DNA of 64,000 bases from Mycobacterium sp. Its GTDB lineage: Bacteria; Actinomycetota; Actinomycetes; Mycobacteriales; Mycobacteriaceae. Where the stretch lies: the NCBI GenBank assembly GCA_016197405.1, contig JACPVR010000023.1, positions 310,001-374,000 of the forward strand. The letters are read 5' to 3'. The translations under genes and the position numbers were made by a program. This document shows positions 41,819 to 50,251 of the stretch, piece by piece; positions within the stretch are counted from its first letter, which is position 1; the number at the start of each line of letters is the position of its first letter. The notes under the pieces were generated by a model. The model was not told where the DNA came from and did no database searches. It saw only the letters and a program-made list of their open reading frames with translations.

Positions 41819-42247
41819 GTGATAGTCGACGACAGCGTGCGTGCGTTCATCGGGGACGGCGCCGACGCCACCCTGATAACCCTCAATCCCGACGGCAGTC
41901 CGCAGGCCTCCCTGGTGTGGGTGGCGTTGCAGTCGACCCCCGACGGCGACGAGTTGGTCAGCGCCCACCTGTCCGACACGTACCGCAAGGTGCGCAATAT
42001 TCGCCGGGACCCCCGCGTGGTGGCCACCATCGCGGGCCGGCGCGGGCCGCAGGATCCGGTGACGCCGTATCTGACCATCACCGGCACGGCCCGTATCGTC
42101 GCCGGTGGTGCGCCCGAGCTGCTGACGGCCCTCAACGCGGTGATGGCGCCCGAGAACATCGGGAAGTTCCCGCCGCCGGACTCCCCGCCGGGATTTCTGA
42201 CGCGCATCAGGATCGACAAGATCGGCGGCGTCGGCGTCCAGGTCTGA
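41819..42247 (+). CDS. Flavin/F420-dependent PPOX-class (split-barrel) protein
   Basis: 142 residues, pyridoxamine-phosphate-oxidase-like split barrel. ATLITLNPDGSPQASLVWV is the typical first hairpin, followed by KVRNIRRDPRVVATI and TGTARIV. Mycobacteria have many such proteins, most binding F420. Here it sits 13 bp before an F420-type luciferase-like enzyme, which favours F420. The exact reaction is unknown. Start GTG 41819 gives a normal N-terminus. Confidence 0.8.
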   Translation: MIVDDSVRAFIGDGADATLITLNPDGSPQASLVWVALQSTPDGDELVSAHLSDTYRKVRNIRRDPRVVATIAGRRGPQDPVTPYLTITGTARIVAGGAPELLTALNAVMAPENIGKFPPPDSPPGFLTRIRIDKIGGVGVQV

Positions 42248-42260
42248 AAGGTTGTGCCAC

Positions 42261-43136
42261 GTGAAGATCCGCTTCGGGGTCTCGGTCGGTCCCGACAAGG
42301 AGCCCGGCCAGCTCGGCGATATCGTCGACCATCTGGAGGCCAGCGGAATCGACTCGCTGTGGTTCTCCGAGCTGGTGTACTCACCGGCGATCGACCCGTT
42401 CATCGGTATGACCTATGCACTGGCGCGTACCACCAGGCTCAAGGTCGGCACGTCGGTGGCGGTGCTACCGGGCCGCCATCCGGTGCTGGTCGCCAAACAA
42501 CTCGCGTCGCTGGCTGCGCTGGCGCCCAAACGGGTGCTGCCGGTTTTCGGCCTGCGTTCGGCACTGCCCGCCGAGCGGGACCTGTTCCCGGCGCCCGATG
42601 GTAAGCGCGCCGCGTTGTTCGACGAGTCGCTGCGGTTGCTGCGCACTGCACTGCACTCCGATACCAGCTTCACCGGGGAGTTCTTCACCGCGCGTGACAT
42701 CTCGATCCAGCCGAAACCGGTTACACCGGTGGATATCTGGCTCGGCGGCGCAGCACCGGCGGCCTTCGACCGGATCGGCGCGCTGGCCGACGGTTGGCTG
42801 GGCAGCTTCCTGACCGCCGACGAGGCCGGGCAGGCGCGGGTGGCGATCGAGGAGGCCGCGCACCGGGCCGGGCGCACCATCGAGCCCGACCACTACGGGA
42901 TCAACCTCGCCGTCGGCGATGGTGAGCTACCCGCTGCGGTGCTTGCCGCGGTCCGCAAACGCCGGCCCGATGTCGATCCCGCGGAGCTCATCGCCGCCGA
43001 CTGGCCCACGCTGCACCGCAGGCTCGACGACTACATCGCGGCCGGGCTGACCAAATTCGTGATCCGGCCGCTGTCCGGCGGCACCGATGCGTTCCTGGAG
43101 GAATTCATCGCCGAGCTGTTACCGCGGCAGAACTAG
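42261..43136 (+). CDS. Luciferase-like (LLM class) F420-dependent oxidoreductase
   Basis: 291 residues, TIM-barrel luciferase-like. IRFGVSVGPDKEPGQLGDIV, SLWFSEL, KVGTSVAVLPGRHPVLVAKQLASL and PVDIWLGGAAPAAFDRIG follow the order expected of LLM-class F420 enzymes. Substrate is unknown. GTG 42261 follows AAAGG. The stop overlaps the stop of the convergent DUF3558 gene by 4 bp. Confidence 0.83.
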   Translation: MKIRFGVSVGPDKEPGQLGDIVDHLEASGIDSLWFSELVYSPAIDPFIGMTYALARTTRLKVGTSVAVLPGRHPVLVAKQLASLAALAPKRVLPVFGLRSALPAERDLFPAPDGKRAALFDESLRLLRTALHSDTSFTGEFFTARDISIQPKPVTPVDIWLGGAAPAAFDRIGALADGWLGSFLTADEAGQARVAIEEAAHRAGRTIEPDHYGINLAVGDGELPAAVLAAVRKRRPDVDPAELIAADWPTLHRRLDDYIAAGLTKFVIRPLSGGTDAFLEEFIAELLPRQN

Positions 43137-43711
43137 TAGATGTAGTGCGGTGCCAACTGATGGGCGCGCATGACGTTCTCGGTCATGCAGTCCGGGGCGT
43201 CCGGCGAGTGGATCGGGGAGTAGAACAACGACTGCTCGATGACGCCGTAGCTGGTCTTGAACGCCACGGTGCAGGAGAACCACCAGCGATTGTTCCAGTC
43301 GGTCGGCTTCATCACCCAGTACGTGGCGGCCCGGTGGCCGTCGATATCGGTCTCGATGGCGTCGGGCGGCAACGTCTGCTCGTAGGTGCGCCAGACGAAC
43401 GGCTGGACCGCCATCTGGTAGTTGCCGGCGTCGTACTGGCAGCGCAGGCTGTCCTGCGGTTCCGGCGGGGTGAATCCCAGGCCCAGGCTGTTGATGACAT
43501 CCAGCGGGATATCGCGGCACGGGTCGAACGGGTCGGGATCGGTCAGCTCGAGCACAGGGCTCTTGATGGTGCTGGATGCCGGTGCCAACGGCACACCGGT
43601 CGCGCGCAACTCCACCGCGGGCATCCCAGCCGGTGCCGGAACGTTGCACACCACCACGACAGCGGCGATCAACGCGCCCAGTGCGGCAAAGAGCCGCATC
43701 TTGGCGACCAT
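43133..43711 (-). CDS. DUF3558 family secreted protein
   Basis: 192 residues. A signal peptide covers about residues 1-30 (KMRLFAALGALIAAVVVVCN, cleavage after an Ala/Pro run). The mature domain has FDPCRDIPLDVINSLGL, typical of DUF3558, plus three further cysteines that could form disulfides. DUF3558 proteins are envelope proteins or lipoproteins of mycobacteria with unknown function; this one has no clear lipobox. ATG 43711 is chosen because GGGAGGG lies 5 bases upstream; the GTG just before it is an alternative. Confidence 0.8.
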   Translation of the reverse strand: MVAKMRLFAALGALIAAVVVVCNVPAPAGMPAVELRATGVPLAPASSTIKSPVLELTDPDPFDPCRDIPLDVINSLGLGFTPPEPQDSLRCQYDAGNYQMAVQPFVWRTYEQTLPPDAIETDIDGHRAATYWVMKPTDWNNRWWFSCTVAFKTSYGVIEQSLFYSPIHSPDAPDCMTENVMRAHQLAPHYIY

Positions 43712-43764
43712 CACAACCCTCCCATTCGGCTACCGACCCTGCGGGGGAGTGTACAAGTCCCGCG

Positions 43765-43776
43765 AGAACCTGTTCT
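43765..43776. promoter_or_regulatory. Short perfect palindrome AGAAC-CT-GTTCT
   Basis: It sits midway between the divergent DUF3558 and metallophosphoesterase genes. It resembles a repressor half-site pair but differs from the mycobacterial SOS box, which has a 4-bp spacer. Twelve bases can occur by chance. Confidence 0.35.
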
Positions 43777-43810
43777 AGTTTCTGGGTCCGTGGCTCCGAC
43801 GGCGCTTGCG

Positions 43811-43816
43811 TAGGCT
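43811..43816 (+). promoter_or_regulatory. -10 hexamer TAGGCT before the metallophosphoesterase-pptT-truB operon
   Basis: TAGGCT ends 8 bp before GTG 43825; leaderless layout, same hexamer and spacing as proS. Confidence 0.5.
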
Positions 43817-43824
43817 GGACAATC

Positions 43825-44787
43825 GTGTCGACCAACCAAACGCACGGCCGTGCGCGGCCCACCCTGTGGGCCGTCAGCGACCTGCACATCGGGCATACCG
43901 GCAACAAGCCGGTGACCGAGTCGCTCTATCCGGCGACGCCGGACGACTGGCTCATCGTCGCCGGCGACGTCGCCGAGCGCACCGATGACATCCGCTGGTC
44001 ACTGGATCTGCTGCGCAAGCGGTTCGCCAAGGTGATCTGGGTGCCCGGCAACCACGAACTGTGGACCACCGGCAAGGACCCGGTCCAGGTATTCGGCCGG
44101 TCGCGCTACGACTACCTGGTCAACATGTGCGACGAGATGGGCATCGTCACCCCGGAGCACCCCTACCCGGTGTGGACCGAGGAGGGCGGCCCGGCGACCA
44201 TCGTGCCGATGTTCCTGCTCTACGACTACACGTTCCTGCCGGCGGGCACCGCGACGAAAGCCGAGGGATTGGCGGTCGCCAAGGAACGCAATGTGGTCGC
44301 CACCGACGAGTACCTGATGTCGGCGGAGCCCTATGCCACCAAGGACGCCTGGTGCCACGACCGCCTCGACTACACACGTAAGCGTCTCGAAGACATGGAC
44401 TGGATGATGCCGACGGTCCAGGTCAACCACTTCCCGCTGGTCCGCGACCCCTGCGATGTGCTGATCTACCCGGAGTTCGCCCTGTGGTGCGGCACCACCG
44501 CGACCAAGGACTGGCACACCCGTTACAACGCCGTCTGCTCGGTGTACGGGCATCTGCACATCCCGCGCACCACCTGGTACGACGGGGTGCGTTTCGAGGA
44601 GGTGTCGGTCGGCTACCCGCGGGAGTGGCGGCGCCGCAAGCCATATCGGTGGTTGCGCCAGGTGCTGCCCGATCCGCAGTACGCGCCGGGATATCTCAAC
44701 GATTTCGGTGGCCACTTCGTGATCACCCCGGAGATGCGTGAGCAGTCGGAGAAGTTCCGGGAACGGTTGCGGTCGCGTAAGTCATGA
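43825..44787 (+). CDS. Calcineurin-like metallophosphoesterase
   Basis: 320 residues. The dinuclear metal motifs are complete: SDLHIGH (near residue 19), AGDVAE, PGNHEL (near residue 75), a His in VQVNHFPLV and the final GHLHIPRT. The counterpart in M. tuberculosis (Rv2795c, PptH) is reported to be a phosphopantetheinyl hydrolase that removes the group added by PptT. The 4-bp overlap with pptT fits that opposing role. The assignment here rests on position and motifs. Confidence 0.87.
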   Translation: MSTNQTHGRARPTLWAVSDLHIGHTGNKPVTESLYPATPDDWLIVAGDVAERTDDIRWSLDLLRKRFAKVIWVPGNHELWTTGKDPVQVFGRSRYDYLVNMCDEMGIVTPEHPYPVWTEEGGPATIVPMFLLYDYTFLPAGTATKAEGLAVAKERNVVATDEYLMSAEPYATKDAWCHDRLDYTRKRLEDMDWMMPTVQVNHFPLVRDPCDVLIYPEFALWCGTTATKDWHTRYNAVCSVYGHLHIPRTTWYDGVRFEEVSVGYPREWRRRKPYRWLRQVLPDPQYAPGYLNDFGGHFVITPEMREQSEKFRERLRSRKS

Positions 44788-45446
44788 CCAAACTGATCGA
44801 CACAGTGCTGCCCGGCACGGTCTCGGCGGCCGAGATCTACACCGACATACCGGGTTTGACACCACTGCCCGAAGAAGAGCCGCTGATCGCCAAGGCCGTG
44901 GCCAAGCGGCGCAACGAGTTCGTCTCGGTGCGTCACTGCGCGCGCATCGCATTGGCCGAGATCGGTATGCCGCCGGTCCCGATCCTCAAGGGCGACAAGG
45001 GTGAACCGTGCTGGCCCGACGGCGTCGTGGGCAGTCTGACGCATTGCACGGGATACCGCGGCGCGGTCGTCGGGCGCACCGACACCGTGCGTTCTGTCGG
45101 TATCGACGCCGAGCCGCACGGCGTGCTGCCCGACGGTGTGCTCGACGCGATCAGCCTGCCGGTGGAGCGCCACGAACTCAACGCACTGCCCGACCATCTG
45201 CACTGGGACCGGATCCTGTTCTGCGCCAAAGAGGCGACCTACAAGGCCTGGTTCCCGCTGACGCACCGCTGGCTCGGCTTCGAGGACGCCCACATCACCT
45301 TCGCGGTGGGACCCACCGGCGACACCGGCACATTCAGCTCCCGGATCCTGGTCGACCCGGCCGCCGAACACGGTGCACCGTTGCACGTTCTCAGCGGACG
45401 CTGGACCGTGGCGCAGGGACTGGCGCTGACGGCGATCGTGCTGTGA
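44784..45446 (+). CDS. pptT: 4'-phosphopantetheinyl transferase PptT
   Basis: 220 residues. Family motifs are GSLTHCTGYRGAVV, the metal ligands in SVGIDAEPH and the Glu in FCAKEATYKAW, followed by LGFEDAHITF. PptT activates acyl and peptidyl carrier proteins for mycolate, polyketide and siderophore synthesis using CoA, and is essential in M. tuberculosis. It is coupled by 4-bp overlaps to the phosphoesterase upstream and truB downstream. Confidence 0.94.
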   Translation: MTKLIDTVLPGTVSAAEIYTDIPGLTPLPEEEPLIAKAVAKRRNEFVSVRHCARIALAEIGMPPVPILKGDKGEPCWPDGVVGSLTHCTGYRGAVVGRTDTVRSVGIDAEPHGVLPDGVLDAISLPVERHELNALPDHLHWDRILFCAKEATYKAWFPLTHRWLGFEDAHITFAVGPTGDTGTFSSRILVDPAAEHGAPLHVLSGRWTVAQGLALTAIVL

Positions 45447-46324
45447 GCGATCCCGGAATCGTCATCGTCGACAAGCCCGGCGGGATGACCAGTCATGACG
45501 TGGTCGGTCGGTGCCGGCGGTTCTTCGGCACCCGCAAGGTCGGTCATGCCGGCACCCTGGACCCGATGGCAACCGGCGTGCTCGTCATCGGCATCGAACG
45601 CGCGACCAAGATCCTCGGCCTGATCGCGGGCACCTCGAAGTCCTATGACGCCACCATCCGGCTGGGTCAGTCGACATCCACCGACGATGCCGAAGGTGAA
45701 GTCCTGCAGACGGTTTCGGCACGGCACTGCACCGACGAGGCGATCGGTGAGGCGGTCGCGGCGCTGCGCGGCGACATCGAGCAGACACCGTCGGCGGTCA
45801 GTGCGGTCAAGATCGGCGGTAAACGGGCCTACCAGCTGGTGCGCGAGGGCCATCAGGTGGAGCTGGCCGCTCGACGGGTGCGCATCGATCGGTTCGACAT
45901 CGTGCAGATCCGCCGAGCCGGCGACCTGATCGACGTCGACGTCACGGTGGACTGTTCGTCGGGCACCTACATCCGCGCACTGGCCCGTGATGTCGGGGGC
46001 ACGCTGGGAGTCGGCGGGCACCTCACCGCGCTTCGGCGCACCCGGGTCGGTGGATTCGGGCTGGACCAGGCTCGCACCCTGACGGTGCTGGAACAGGCGC
46101 CGCTGCTGAGCTATTCACTCGACGACGCGTGTCTGTTGGCTTTCCGGCGGCGCGACCTGAGCGCCGAGGAGGCGCTTTCGGCGGCGCACGGACGGGCGCT
46201 GCCGCCCGCCGGGATCGACGATATCTACGCGGCCGTCGCGCCGGACGGCACCGTGACGGCGCTGCTGCGCGACGAGGGCAATCGAACGAAATCAGTGGTG
46301 GTCATCCGGCCCGCTACCTTGTAG
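45443..46324 (+). CDS. truB: tRNA pseudouridine(55) synthase
   Basis: 293 residues. The catalytic motif GHAGTLDPMATGVL (Asp near residue 41) and KSYDATIRLGQSTST, then SSGTYIRALARDVG, define TruB. A C-terminal PUA-like region ends the protein. It converts U55 to pseudouridine in the T-loop of tRNAs. GTG 45443 overlaps the pptT stop. Confidence 0.94.
   Translation: MSDPGIVIVDKPGGMTSHDVVGRCRRFFGTRKVGHAGTLDPMATGVLVIGIERATKILGLIAGTSKSYDATIRLGQSTSTDDAEGEVLQTVSARHCTDEAIGEAVAALRGDIEQTPSAVSAVKIGGKRAYQLVREGHQVELAARRVRIDRFDIVQIRRAGDLIDVDVTVDCSSGTYIRALARDVGGTLGVGGHLTALRRTRVGGFGLDQARTLTVLEQAPLLSYSLDDACLLAFRRRDLSAEEALSAAHGRALPPAGIDDIYAAVAPDGTVTALLRDEGNRTKSVVVIRPATL
46315..46320 (+). promoter_or_regulatory. 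-10 hexamer TACCTT before the SRPBCC gene
   Basis: TACCTT ends 6 bp before ATG 46327 and lies within the last codons of truB. Confidence 0.4.
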
Positions 46325-46326
46325 CT

Positions 46327-46776
46327 ATGGGACATATCGAGACGAGCCGGGAGCTCACAGCCGATCCGCAGGCGTTGTGGGCGTGGGTGGCCAACCCCAC
46401 CACCTGGCACGACTGGTTCAGCGTGCATGAGAGCTGGCTCGCCGAACCGCCCTCCCCGCTGACGGCGGGCGCGCATCTGTCGGCCCGCATCGTGATGCTG
46501 GGACTGACCAACGACATCGTCTGGGTCGTGCAGACCGTGGAGGCGCCCACCCGCCTGGTGATCAGCGGTACCGGATCCGGCGGGGTGAAGGCCACTTTCA
46601 CCTTCACCATCGAGAAGGTGCACAAGATCGAGAGCCACTCCCTGGTCACCGTCGCCGGCGACTTCCAGGGGGCGTTGATCGAGGGCGCGTTCAACGAGAT
46701 CGTGGAACGCGACGGCATCAAACAACTCGACAAGAGCCTCGACGCCCTCGACGCGCTGGCCTCCGCCGCGGCCTGA
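46327..46776 (+). CDS. SRPBCC (START/Bet v1-like) family protein
   Basis: 149 residues. The start GHIETSRELTADPQALWAWVANPTTWHDWF is the usual first strand, helix and Trp/Pro loop of polyketide-cyclase/SRPBCC proteins. It forms a lipid- or small-molecule-binding cavity. A second member lies head-on downstream, ends 11 bp apart, with a similar start. Function is unknown. Confidence 0.78.
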   Translation: MGHIETSRELTADPQALWAWVANPTTWHDWFSVHESWLAEPPSPLTAGAHLSARIVMLGLTNDIVWVVQTVEAPTRLVISGTGSGGVKATFTFTIEKVHKIESHSLVTVAGDFQGALIEGAFNEIVERDGIKQLDKSLDALDALASAAA

Positions 46777-46787
46777 GGGAACGCCGG

Positions 46788-47219
46788 TCAGGAGTAGAGC
46801 TCTTCGAACTTCTTGATCGAACGCTCGATATCGCCCTTGACGGCCCGTGCGGCCGCCGCGCCGATCGGGCCGAACAACGGCCGGCCACCGAGATCGATCC
46901 GCACCGTGAAGGTCGAACCCTGCCCGGCCGGGACGACATTCATCGTCAGGGCGTACTTCGTGCCACCGACACCGTCACCGGTGATATCGAGTTGGGCGGG
47001 CGGATCGAATGTGCGCACGGTCCAGGTGACGCGGTTGCGCATGCCCTTGGCGCCCGCCACGCCGACCAGGGTTGTCCCGACGGCGAGTTCGGCGGGCAGC
47101 TCCGAACGCCAGCCCTGATGCATGCACAGCCAGTCGCCGAGTTCGGTGAGATTCGACGCGTGCGCCCAGGCCACCTCGGGTGAGAGCGACAGGGTGCGGG
47201 ACAGCTCGAGTTTCGCCAT
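46788..47219 (-). CDS. SRPBCC family protein, convergent with the preceding one
   Basis: 143 residues. AKLELSRTLSLSPEVAWAHASNLTELGDWL and later VTWTVRTFDPPAQLDI and FTVRIDLGGRPLFGPIG give the SRPBCC fold. ATG 47219 is chosen; ATG 47228 would add three residues. It may have arisen together with its head-on neighbour, since the N-terminal pattern (SRxLxxxPxxxWAxxxNxTxxxDW) is shared. Ligand is unknown. Confidence 0.77.
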   Translation of the reverse strand: MAKLELSRTLSLSPEVAWAHASNLTELGDWLCMHQGWRSELPAELAVGTTLVGVAGAKGMRNRVTWTVRTFDPPAQLDITGDGVGGTKYALTMNVVPAGQGSTFTVRIDLGGRPLFGPIGAAAARAVKGDIERSIKKFEELYS

Positions 47220-47245
47220 CCCGCGCATCTTTCCAGGTGCGCAGA

Positions 47246-48055
47246 TCAGTCGTGTTGGCGGAACCACACGGCGATGAAGACCGCCATCGACGCCGCGAGC
47301 GCCACGAGCACCCACAACACCAGGGCCTGGTCGATCCAGGCCCCGTACGGGGGACTGCCCGGCAGGATGTTGCGGATCGGCACCACCGCGAAAAGCATGC
47401 CGGAATACCAGGTCAGAAAGCTCAGGGAGAGCTTCTTTCGGCCGCGGGCGATCTGCCACACCACGAAGACCGCCAGTGTCGGCAGGCTCACCAGCACCAG
47501 GCAGATGCCGAGGTCGAAGATCAGCGGACCTTTGGCCCGGTGCAGCGTTATCGAGGCGTCGTCGCCACGATCCGACGACGGCTGCGAGGATTCGCCGCTG
47601 CGGGTACTGCGGACATCCCAGCCCTCCACGGTGCCGGTCACCTCGACCCGGGCCGGCAGGAACCGGCGCGTATCACCGGATCCGGCGATGACATCGGCCT
47701 GGATGGTCGGGGTGGTGTAGGAGTCGAACGGCCAGCTGTCCGGGTCGCCGGTGGCTTCGATGGTGGCGCTGAGCTGCGACGGTGCCTTGCCTGCGGGGTA
47801 TTCCAGGTCGCCGAGGTCATTGGCCGGGTAGAGCCGCACCGCGATATCGGTGTCGACCACGCCGAGGTCGGTGTTTATCAACGAGTCTTCGGGCAGGACA
47901 AGGACTTTCACCGTCAGCTGGTTGTCGGTGGTCTGTACCGACTGCAGGTCGATGACCACCACGGTGTCGGCCGTGGTGCCCAGGTCGGGCGGACCGAGCT
48001 TCTGCGTCGTACCCGCCAGCCAGTGATAGCCCAGCAGCGAGCCCAGGTAGAGCAC
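47246..48055 (-). CDS. DUF4436 membrane protein
   Basis: At least 269 residues. After an N-terminal hydrophobic segment there is a ~150-residue extracytoplasmic domain, then three hydrophobic helices (IFDLGICLVLVSLPTLAVFV; a middle WYSGMLFAVVPIRNIL; VLWVLVALAASMAVFIAVW). This is the DUF4436 layout, function unknown. GTG 48055 leaves an unusually short first helix. The frame stays open upstream, and a CTG at 48112 overlapping the regulator gene's stop would complete that helix. The true start is therefore uncertain. Confidence 0.72.
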   Translation of the reverse strand: MLYLGSLLGYHWLAGTTQKLGPPDLGTTADTVVVIDLQSVQTTDNQLTVKVLVLPEDSLINTDLGVVDTDIAVRLYPANDLGDLEYPAGKAPSQLSATIEATGDPDSWPFDSYTTPTIQADVIAGSGDTRRFLPARVEVTGTVEGWDVRSTRSGESSQPSSDRGDDASITLHRAKGPLIFDLGICLVLVSLPTLAVFVVWQIARGRKKLSLSFLTWYSGMLFAVVPIRNILPGSPPYGAWIDQALVLWVLVALAASMAVFIAVWFRQHD

Positions 48056-48108
48056 CCCGATTCCGACGGCGACCGCGATCCGGACCCCGACGTGTCGGGC
48101 GCGGGTGC

Positions 48109-48798
48109 TCAGGTGGTGACCCAGATTGCCTGGGCGGCCGGGCTACCCAGATCGACGGTGGTTTTCTCGGCGTCTCTCTCGATGGCCACCGAGATCATGC
48201 CGGCGAAATCGCGCCGGGCCAGCACCCGGAGCCGGGAATCCAGACTGATCCCCACATGGTCGAAATACCGCAGCATCTCCGGGTCGGCGTCGGATATCCG
48301 CGCGACCGTGCCGGCGTCGCCGTCCTGGCATTCGGAGAGCTGCCGGGCCGGCGGCGTCGGCACCCGGCCGTCGGCGGCGGGTATGGGATCACCGTGCGGG
48401 TCGCGCGTCGGATAACCCAGCTTGGCGTCGATGCGGTCCAGCATCCGGTCGGAAACGGCGTGTTCGAGGATCTCGGCCTCGTCGTGCACCTCGTCCCAGC
48501 CGTAACCGAGTTCGCGCACCAGGAACGTCTCCATGAGCCGGTGCCGGCGGACCATGGCCAGCGCCGATTTGCGGCCCAGCTCGGTCAGCGTGACCGCGCC
48601 GTACTTCTCGTGGTGGACCAGGCCCTGGTCGGCGAGCTTGCGGACCGACTCCGATGCGGTGCTGGCCGACACCCCGAGGCGTTCGGCGAGCATCTTGGTG
48701 CTCACCGAGGTGTCGGACCATTCCTGGGCCGTCCAGATGACTTTGAGGTAGTCCTGGGCAACCGACGTCAGGTCTGCAGGTCTGCTGTCCGGACTCAC
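48109..48798 (-). CDS. sirR: DtxR/MntR-family metal-dependent regulator (SirR-like)
   Basis: 229 residues. The winged helix has AERLGVSASTASESVRKLADQGLV, the metal/dimer domain has RRHRLMETFLVRELGYGWDEVHDEAE (His and Glu ligands), and a C-terminal SH3-like/FeoA domain begins near residue 150. These features put it in the Mn/Fe-responsive DtxR family; the Cys of iron-type regulators is replaced in RELGYGW, favouring Mn. M. tuberculosis Rv2788 lies at the same place. The GTG start has TAAACT 8 bp upstream on the minus strand. Confidence 0.85.
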   Translation of the reverse strand: MSPDSRPADLTSVAQDYLKVIWTAQEWSDTSVSTKMLAERLGVSASTASESVRKLADQGLVHHEKYGAVTLTELGRKSALAMVRRHRLMETFLVRELGYGWDEVHDEAEILEHAVSDRMLDRIDAKLGYPTRDPHGDPIPAADGRVPTPPARQLSECQDGDAGTVARISDADPEMLRYFDHVGISLDSRLRVLARRDFAGMISVAIERDAEKTTVDLGSPAAQAIWVTT

Positions 48799-48806
48799 GA
48801 GATCAA

Positions 48807-48812
48807 AGTTTA
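48807..48812 (-). promoter_or_regulatory. -10 hexamer TAAACT of the DtxR/MntR-type gene
   Basis: Read on the minus strand, TAAACT ends 8 bp before the GTG start at 48798; leaderless layout. Confidence 0.45.
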
Positions 48813-48866
48813 GGCATTCGTCACCTCATCCGGGGATCTAGCGGCCGTGGCGACACGTCGGCACCG

Positions 48867-48872
48867 TAGGCT
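48867..48872 (+). promoter_or_regulatory. -10 hexamer TAGGCT before ribF
   Basis: TAGGCT ends 7 bp before GTG 48880. It also supports this start over the ATG-like codons further upstream. Confidence 0.45.
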
Positions 48873-48879
48873 GTCACCC

Positions 48880-49869
48880 GTGCAGCGCTGGCGGGGACAA
48901 GATGAGATCCCCTCGGACTGGGGCAGATGTGTACTGACCATCGGCGTGTTCGACGGGGTGCACCGCGGACATGCCGAGTTGATCGCGCACGCGGTCAAGA
49001 GCGCGCGGGCCCGCGGTGTCCCGACGGTCCTGATGACATTCGACCCGCATCCGATGGAAGTGGTCTTCCCCGGCAGCCATCCGGCGCAGCTGACGACGCT
49101 GACCCGGCGCGCCGAGCTCGCCGAGGAACTGGGGATCGACGTCTTCCTGGTCATGCCGTTCACCTCCGATTTCATGAAGCTCACGCCCGAGCGCTATGTC
49201 CACGAACTGCTGGTCGAGCGGTTGCACGTGGTCGAGGTCGTGGTCGGGGAGAATTTCACGTTCGGTAAGAAGGCCGCGGGCAACGTCGATTTCCTGCGCA
49301 AGGCCGGCGAGCGTTTCGGCTTCGCCGTCGAGGGCATGTCGCTGGTGTCGGAGTCGTTCCCCGCCGAACAGCACCAGGCCGAGAAGGTGACGTTCTCCTC
49401 GACCTACATCCGGTCCTGTGTGGATGCCGGTGACGTGGTGGCCGCCGCCGAGGCGCTGGGCCGTCCGCACCGCGTCGAGGGTGTGGTGGTGCGCGGTGAC
49501 GGCCGCGGCAAGGTGCTGGGATTCCCGACCGCCAACGTGGCCCCGCCGATGTACTCGGCGATCCCGGCAGACGGTGTCTATGCCGCCTGGTTCACGGTGC
49601 TCGGTCACGGGCCGGTGATGGGCACGGTGGTGCCGGGGGAGCGGTATCAGGCCGCGGTCTCGGTGGGCACCAACCCGACGTTCTCGGGGCGCACGCGCAC
49701 CGTCGAGGCTTTCGTCCTGGACACCGCCGCCGACCTGTACGGCCAGCATGTGGCGGTCGATTTCGTCTACCGGATCCGTGGTCAGGAGAAGTTCTCCGGT
49801 GTCGACGAGCTGATCAAGGCGATGGAGAAGGACACCGAGAAGGCCCGCCGGATTCTCACTTCGGGCTGA
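48880..49869 (+). CDS. ribF: Bifunctional riboflavin kinase / FAD synthetase
   Basis: 329 residues. The N-terminal nucleotidyltransferase domain has TIGVFDGVHRGHAELI (HxGH-like) and FSSTYIRSCVDAGDV. The C-terminal riboflavin kinase domain begins near residue 185 with GKVLGFPTANV and VSVGTNPTF. It makes FMN and then FAD in the cytoplasm. GTG 48880 is supported by the -10 hexamer just upstream. It is divergent from the DtxR/MntR-type gene. Confidence 0.94.
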   Translation: MQRWRGQDEIPSDWGRCVLTIGVFDGVHRGHAELIAHAVKSARARGVPTVLMTFDPHPMEVVFPGSHPAQLTTLTRRAELAEELGIDVFLVMPFTSDFMKLTPERYVHELLVERLHVVEVVVGENFTFGKKAAGNVDFLRKAGERFGFAVEGMSLVSESFPAEQHQAEKVTFSSTYIRSCVDAGDVVAAAEALGRPHRVEGVVVRGDGRGKVLGFPTANVAPPMYSAIPADGVYAAWFTVLGHGPVMGTVVPGERYQAAVSVGTNPTFSGRTRTVEAFVLDTAADLYGQHVAVDFVYRIRGQEKFSGVDELIKAMEKDTEKARRILTSG

Positions 49870-49877
49870 CCCGCTGC

Positions 49878-49883
49878 TAAACT
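49878..49883 (+). promoter_or_regulatory. -10 hexamer TAAACT and leader of rpsO
   Basis: TAAACT lies about 100 bp before the rpsO start, so this message has a real leader. That leader contains the stem TCCCC-GTCC-GGGGA (49931-49944). S15 autoregulates through leader structures in other bacteria, so a role is possible. Confidence 0.45.
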
Positions 49884-49981
49884 CCTGACCGATCACGACG
49901 TGTGCTGCAGTTCGCGGCGGCTCACGTCCGTCCCCGTCCGGGGATCATCTTCCTTCGCGGACCGATAGATGGAGTGAATTC

Positions 49982-50251
49982 GTGGCGCTTACCGCCGAGC
50001 AGAAAAAAGAAATCCTGGGCAGCTACGGCCTGCACGAGACCGATACCGGCTCGCCGGAGGCCCAGGTGGCGATGCTGACCAAGCGCATCTCCGATCTCAC
50101 CGAGCACCTCAAGAAGCACAAGCACGACCACCACTCGCGCCGCGGGCTGCTGCTGCTGGTCGGCCGTCGCCGCCGGCTGCTGAAGTACGTCGCCCAGGTC
50201 GATGTCGAGCGTTACCGCTCGCTCATCGAACGGCTGGGTCTGCGTCGCTGA
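49982..50251 (+). CDS. rpsO: 30S ribosomal protein S15
   Basis: 89 residues, standard length. TDTGSPEAQVAMLTKRIS and DHHSRRGLLLLVGRRRRLLKY are the S15 signature. It binds 16S rRNA early in 30S assembly. GTG 49982 is preceded by GATGGAGTG. It is followed not by lppU, as in M. tuberculosis, but by a structured leader and gpsI. Confidence 0.97.
   Translation: MALTAEQKKEILGSYGLHETDTGSPEAQVAMLTKRISDLTEHLKKHKHDHHSRRGLLLLVGRRRRLLKYVAQVDVERYRSLIERLGLRR

Noticed and set aside
43765..43776. AGAAC-CT-GTTCT as an SOS box
   Set aside because: The spacer is 2 bp rather than 4, and neither neighbouring gene is a DNA repair gene.
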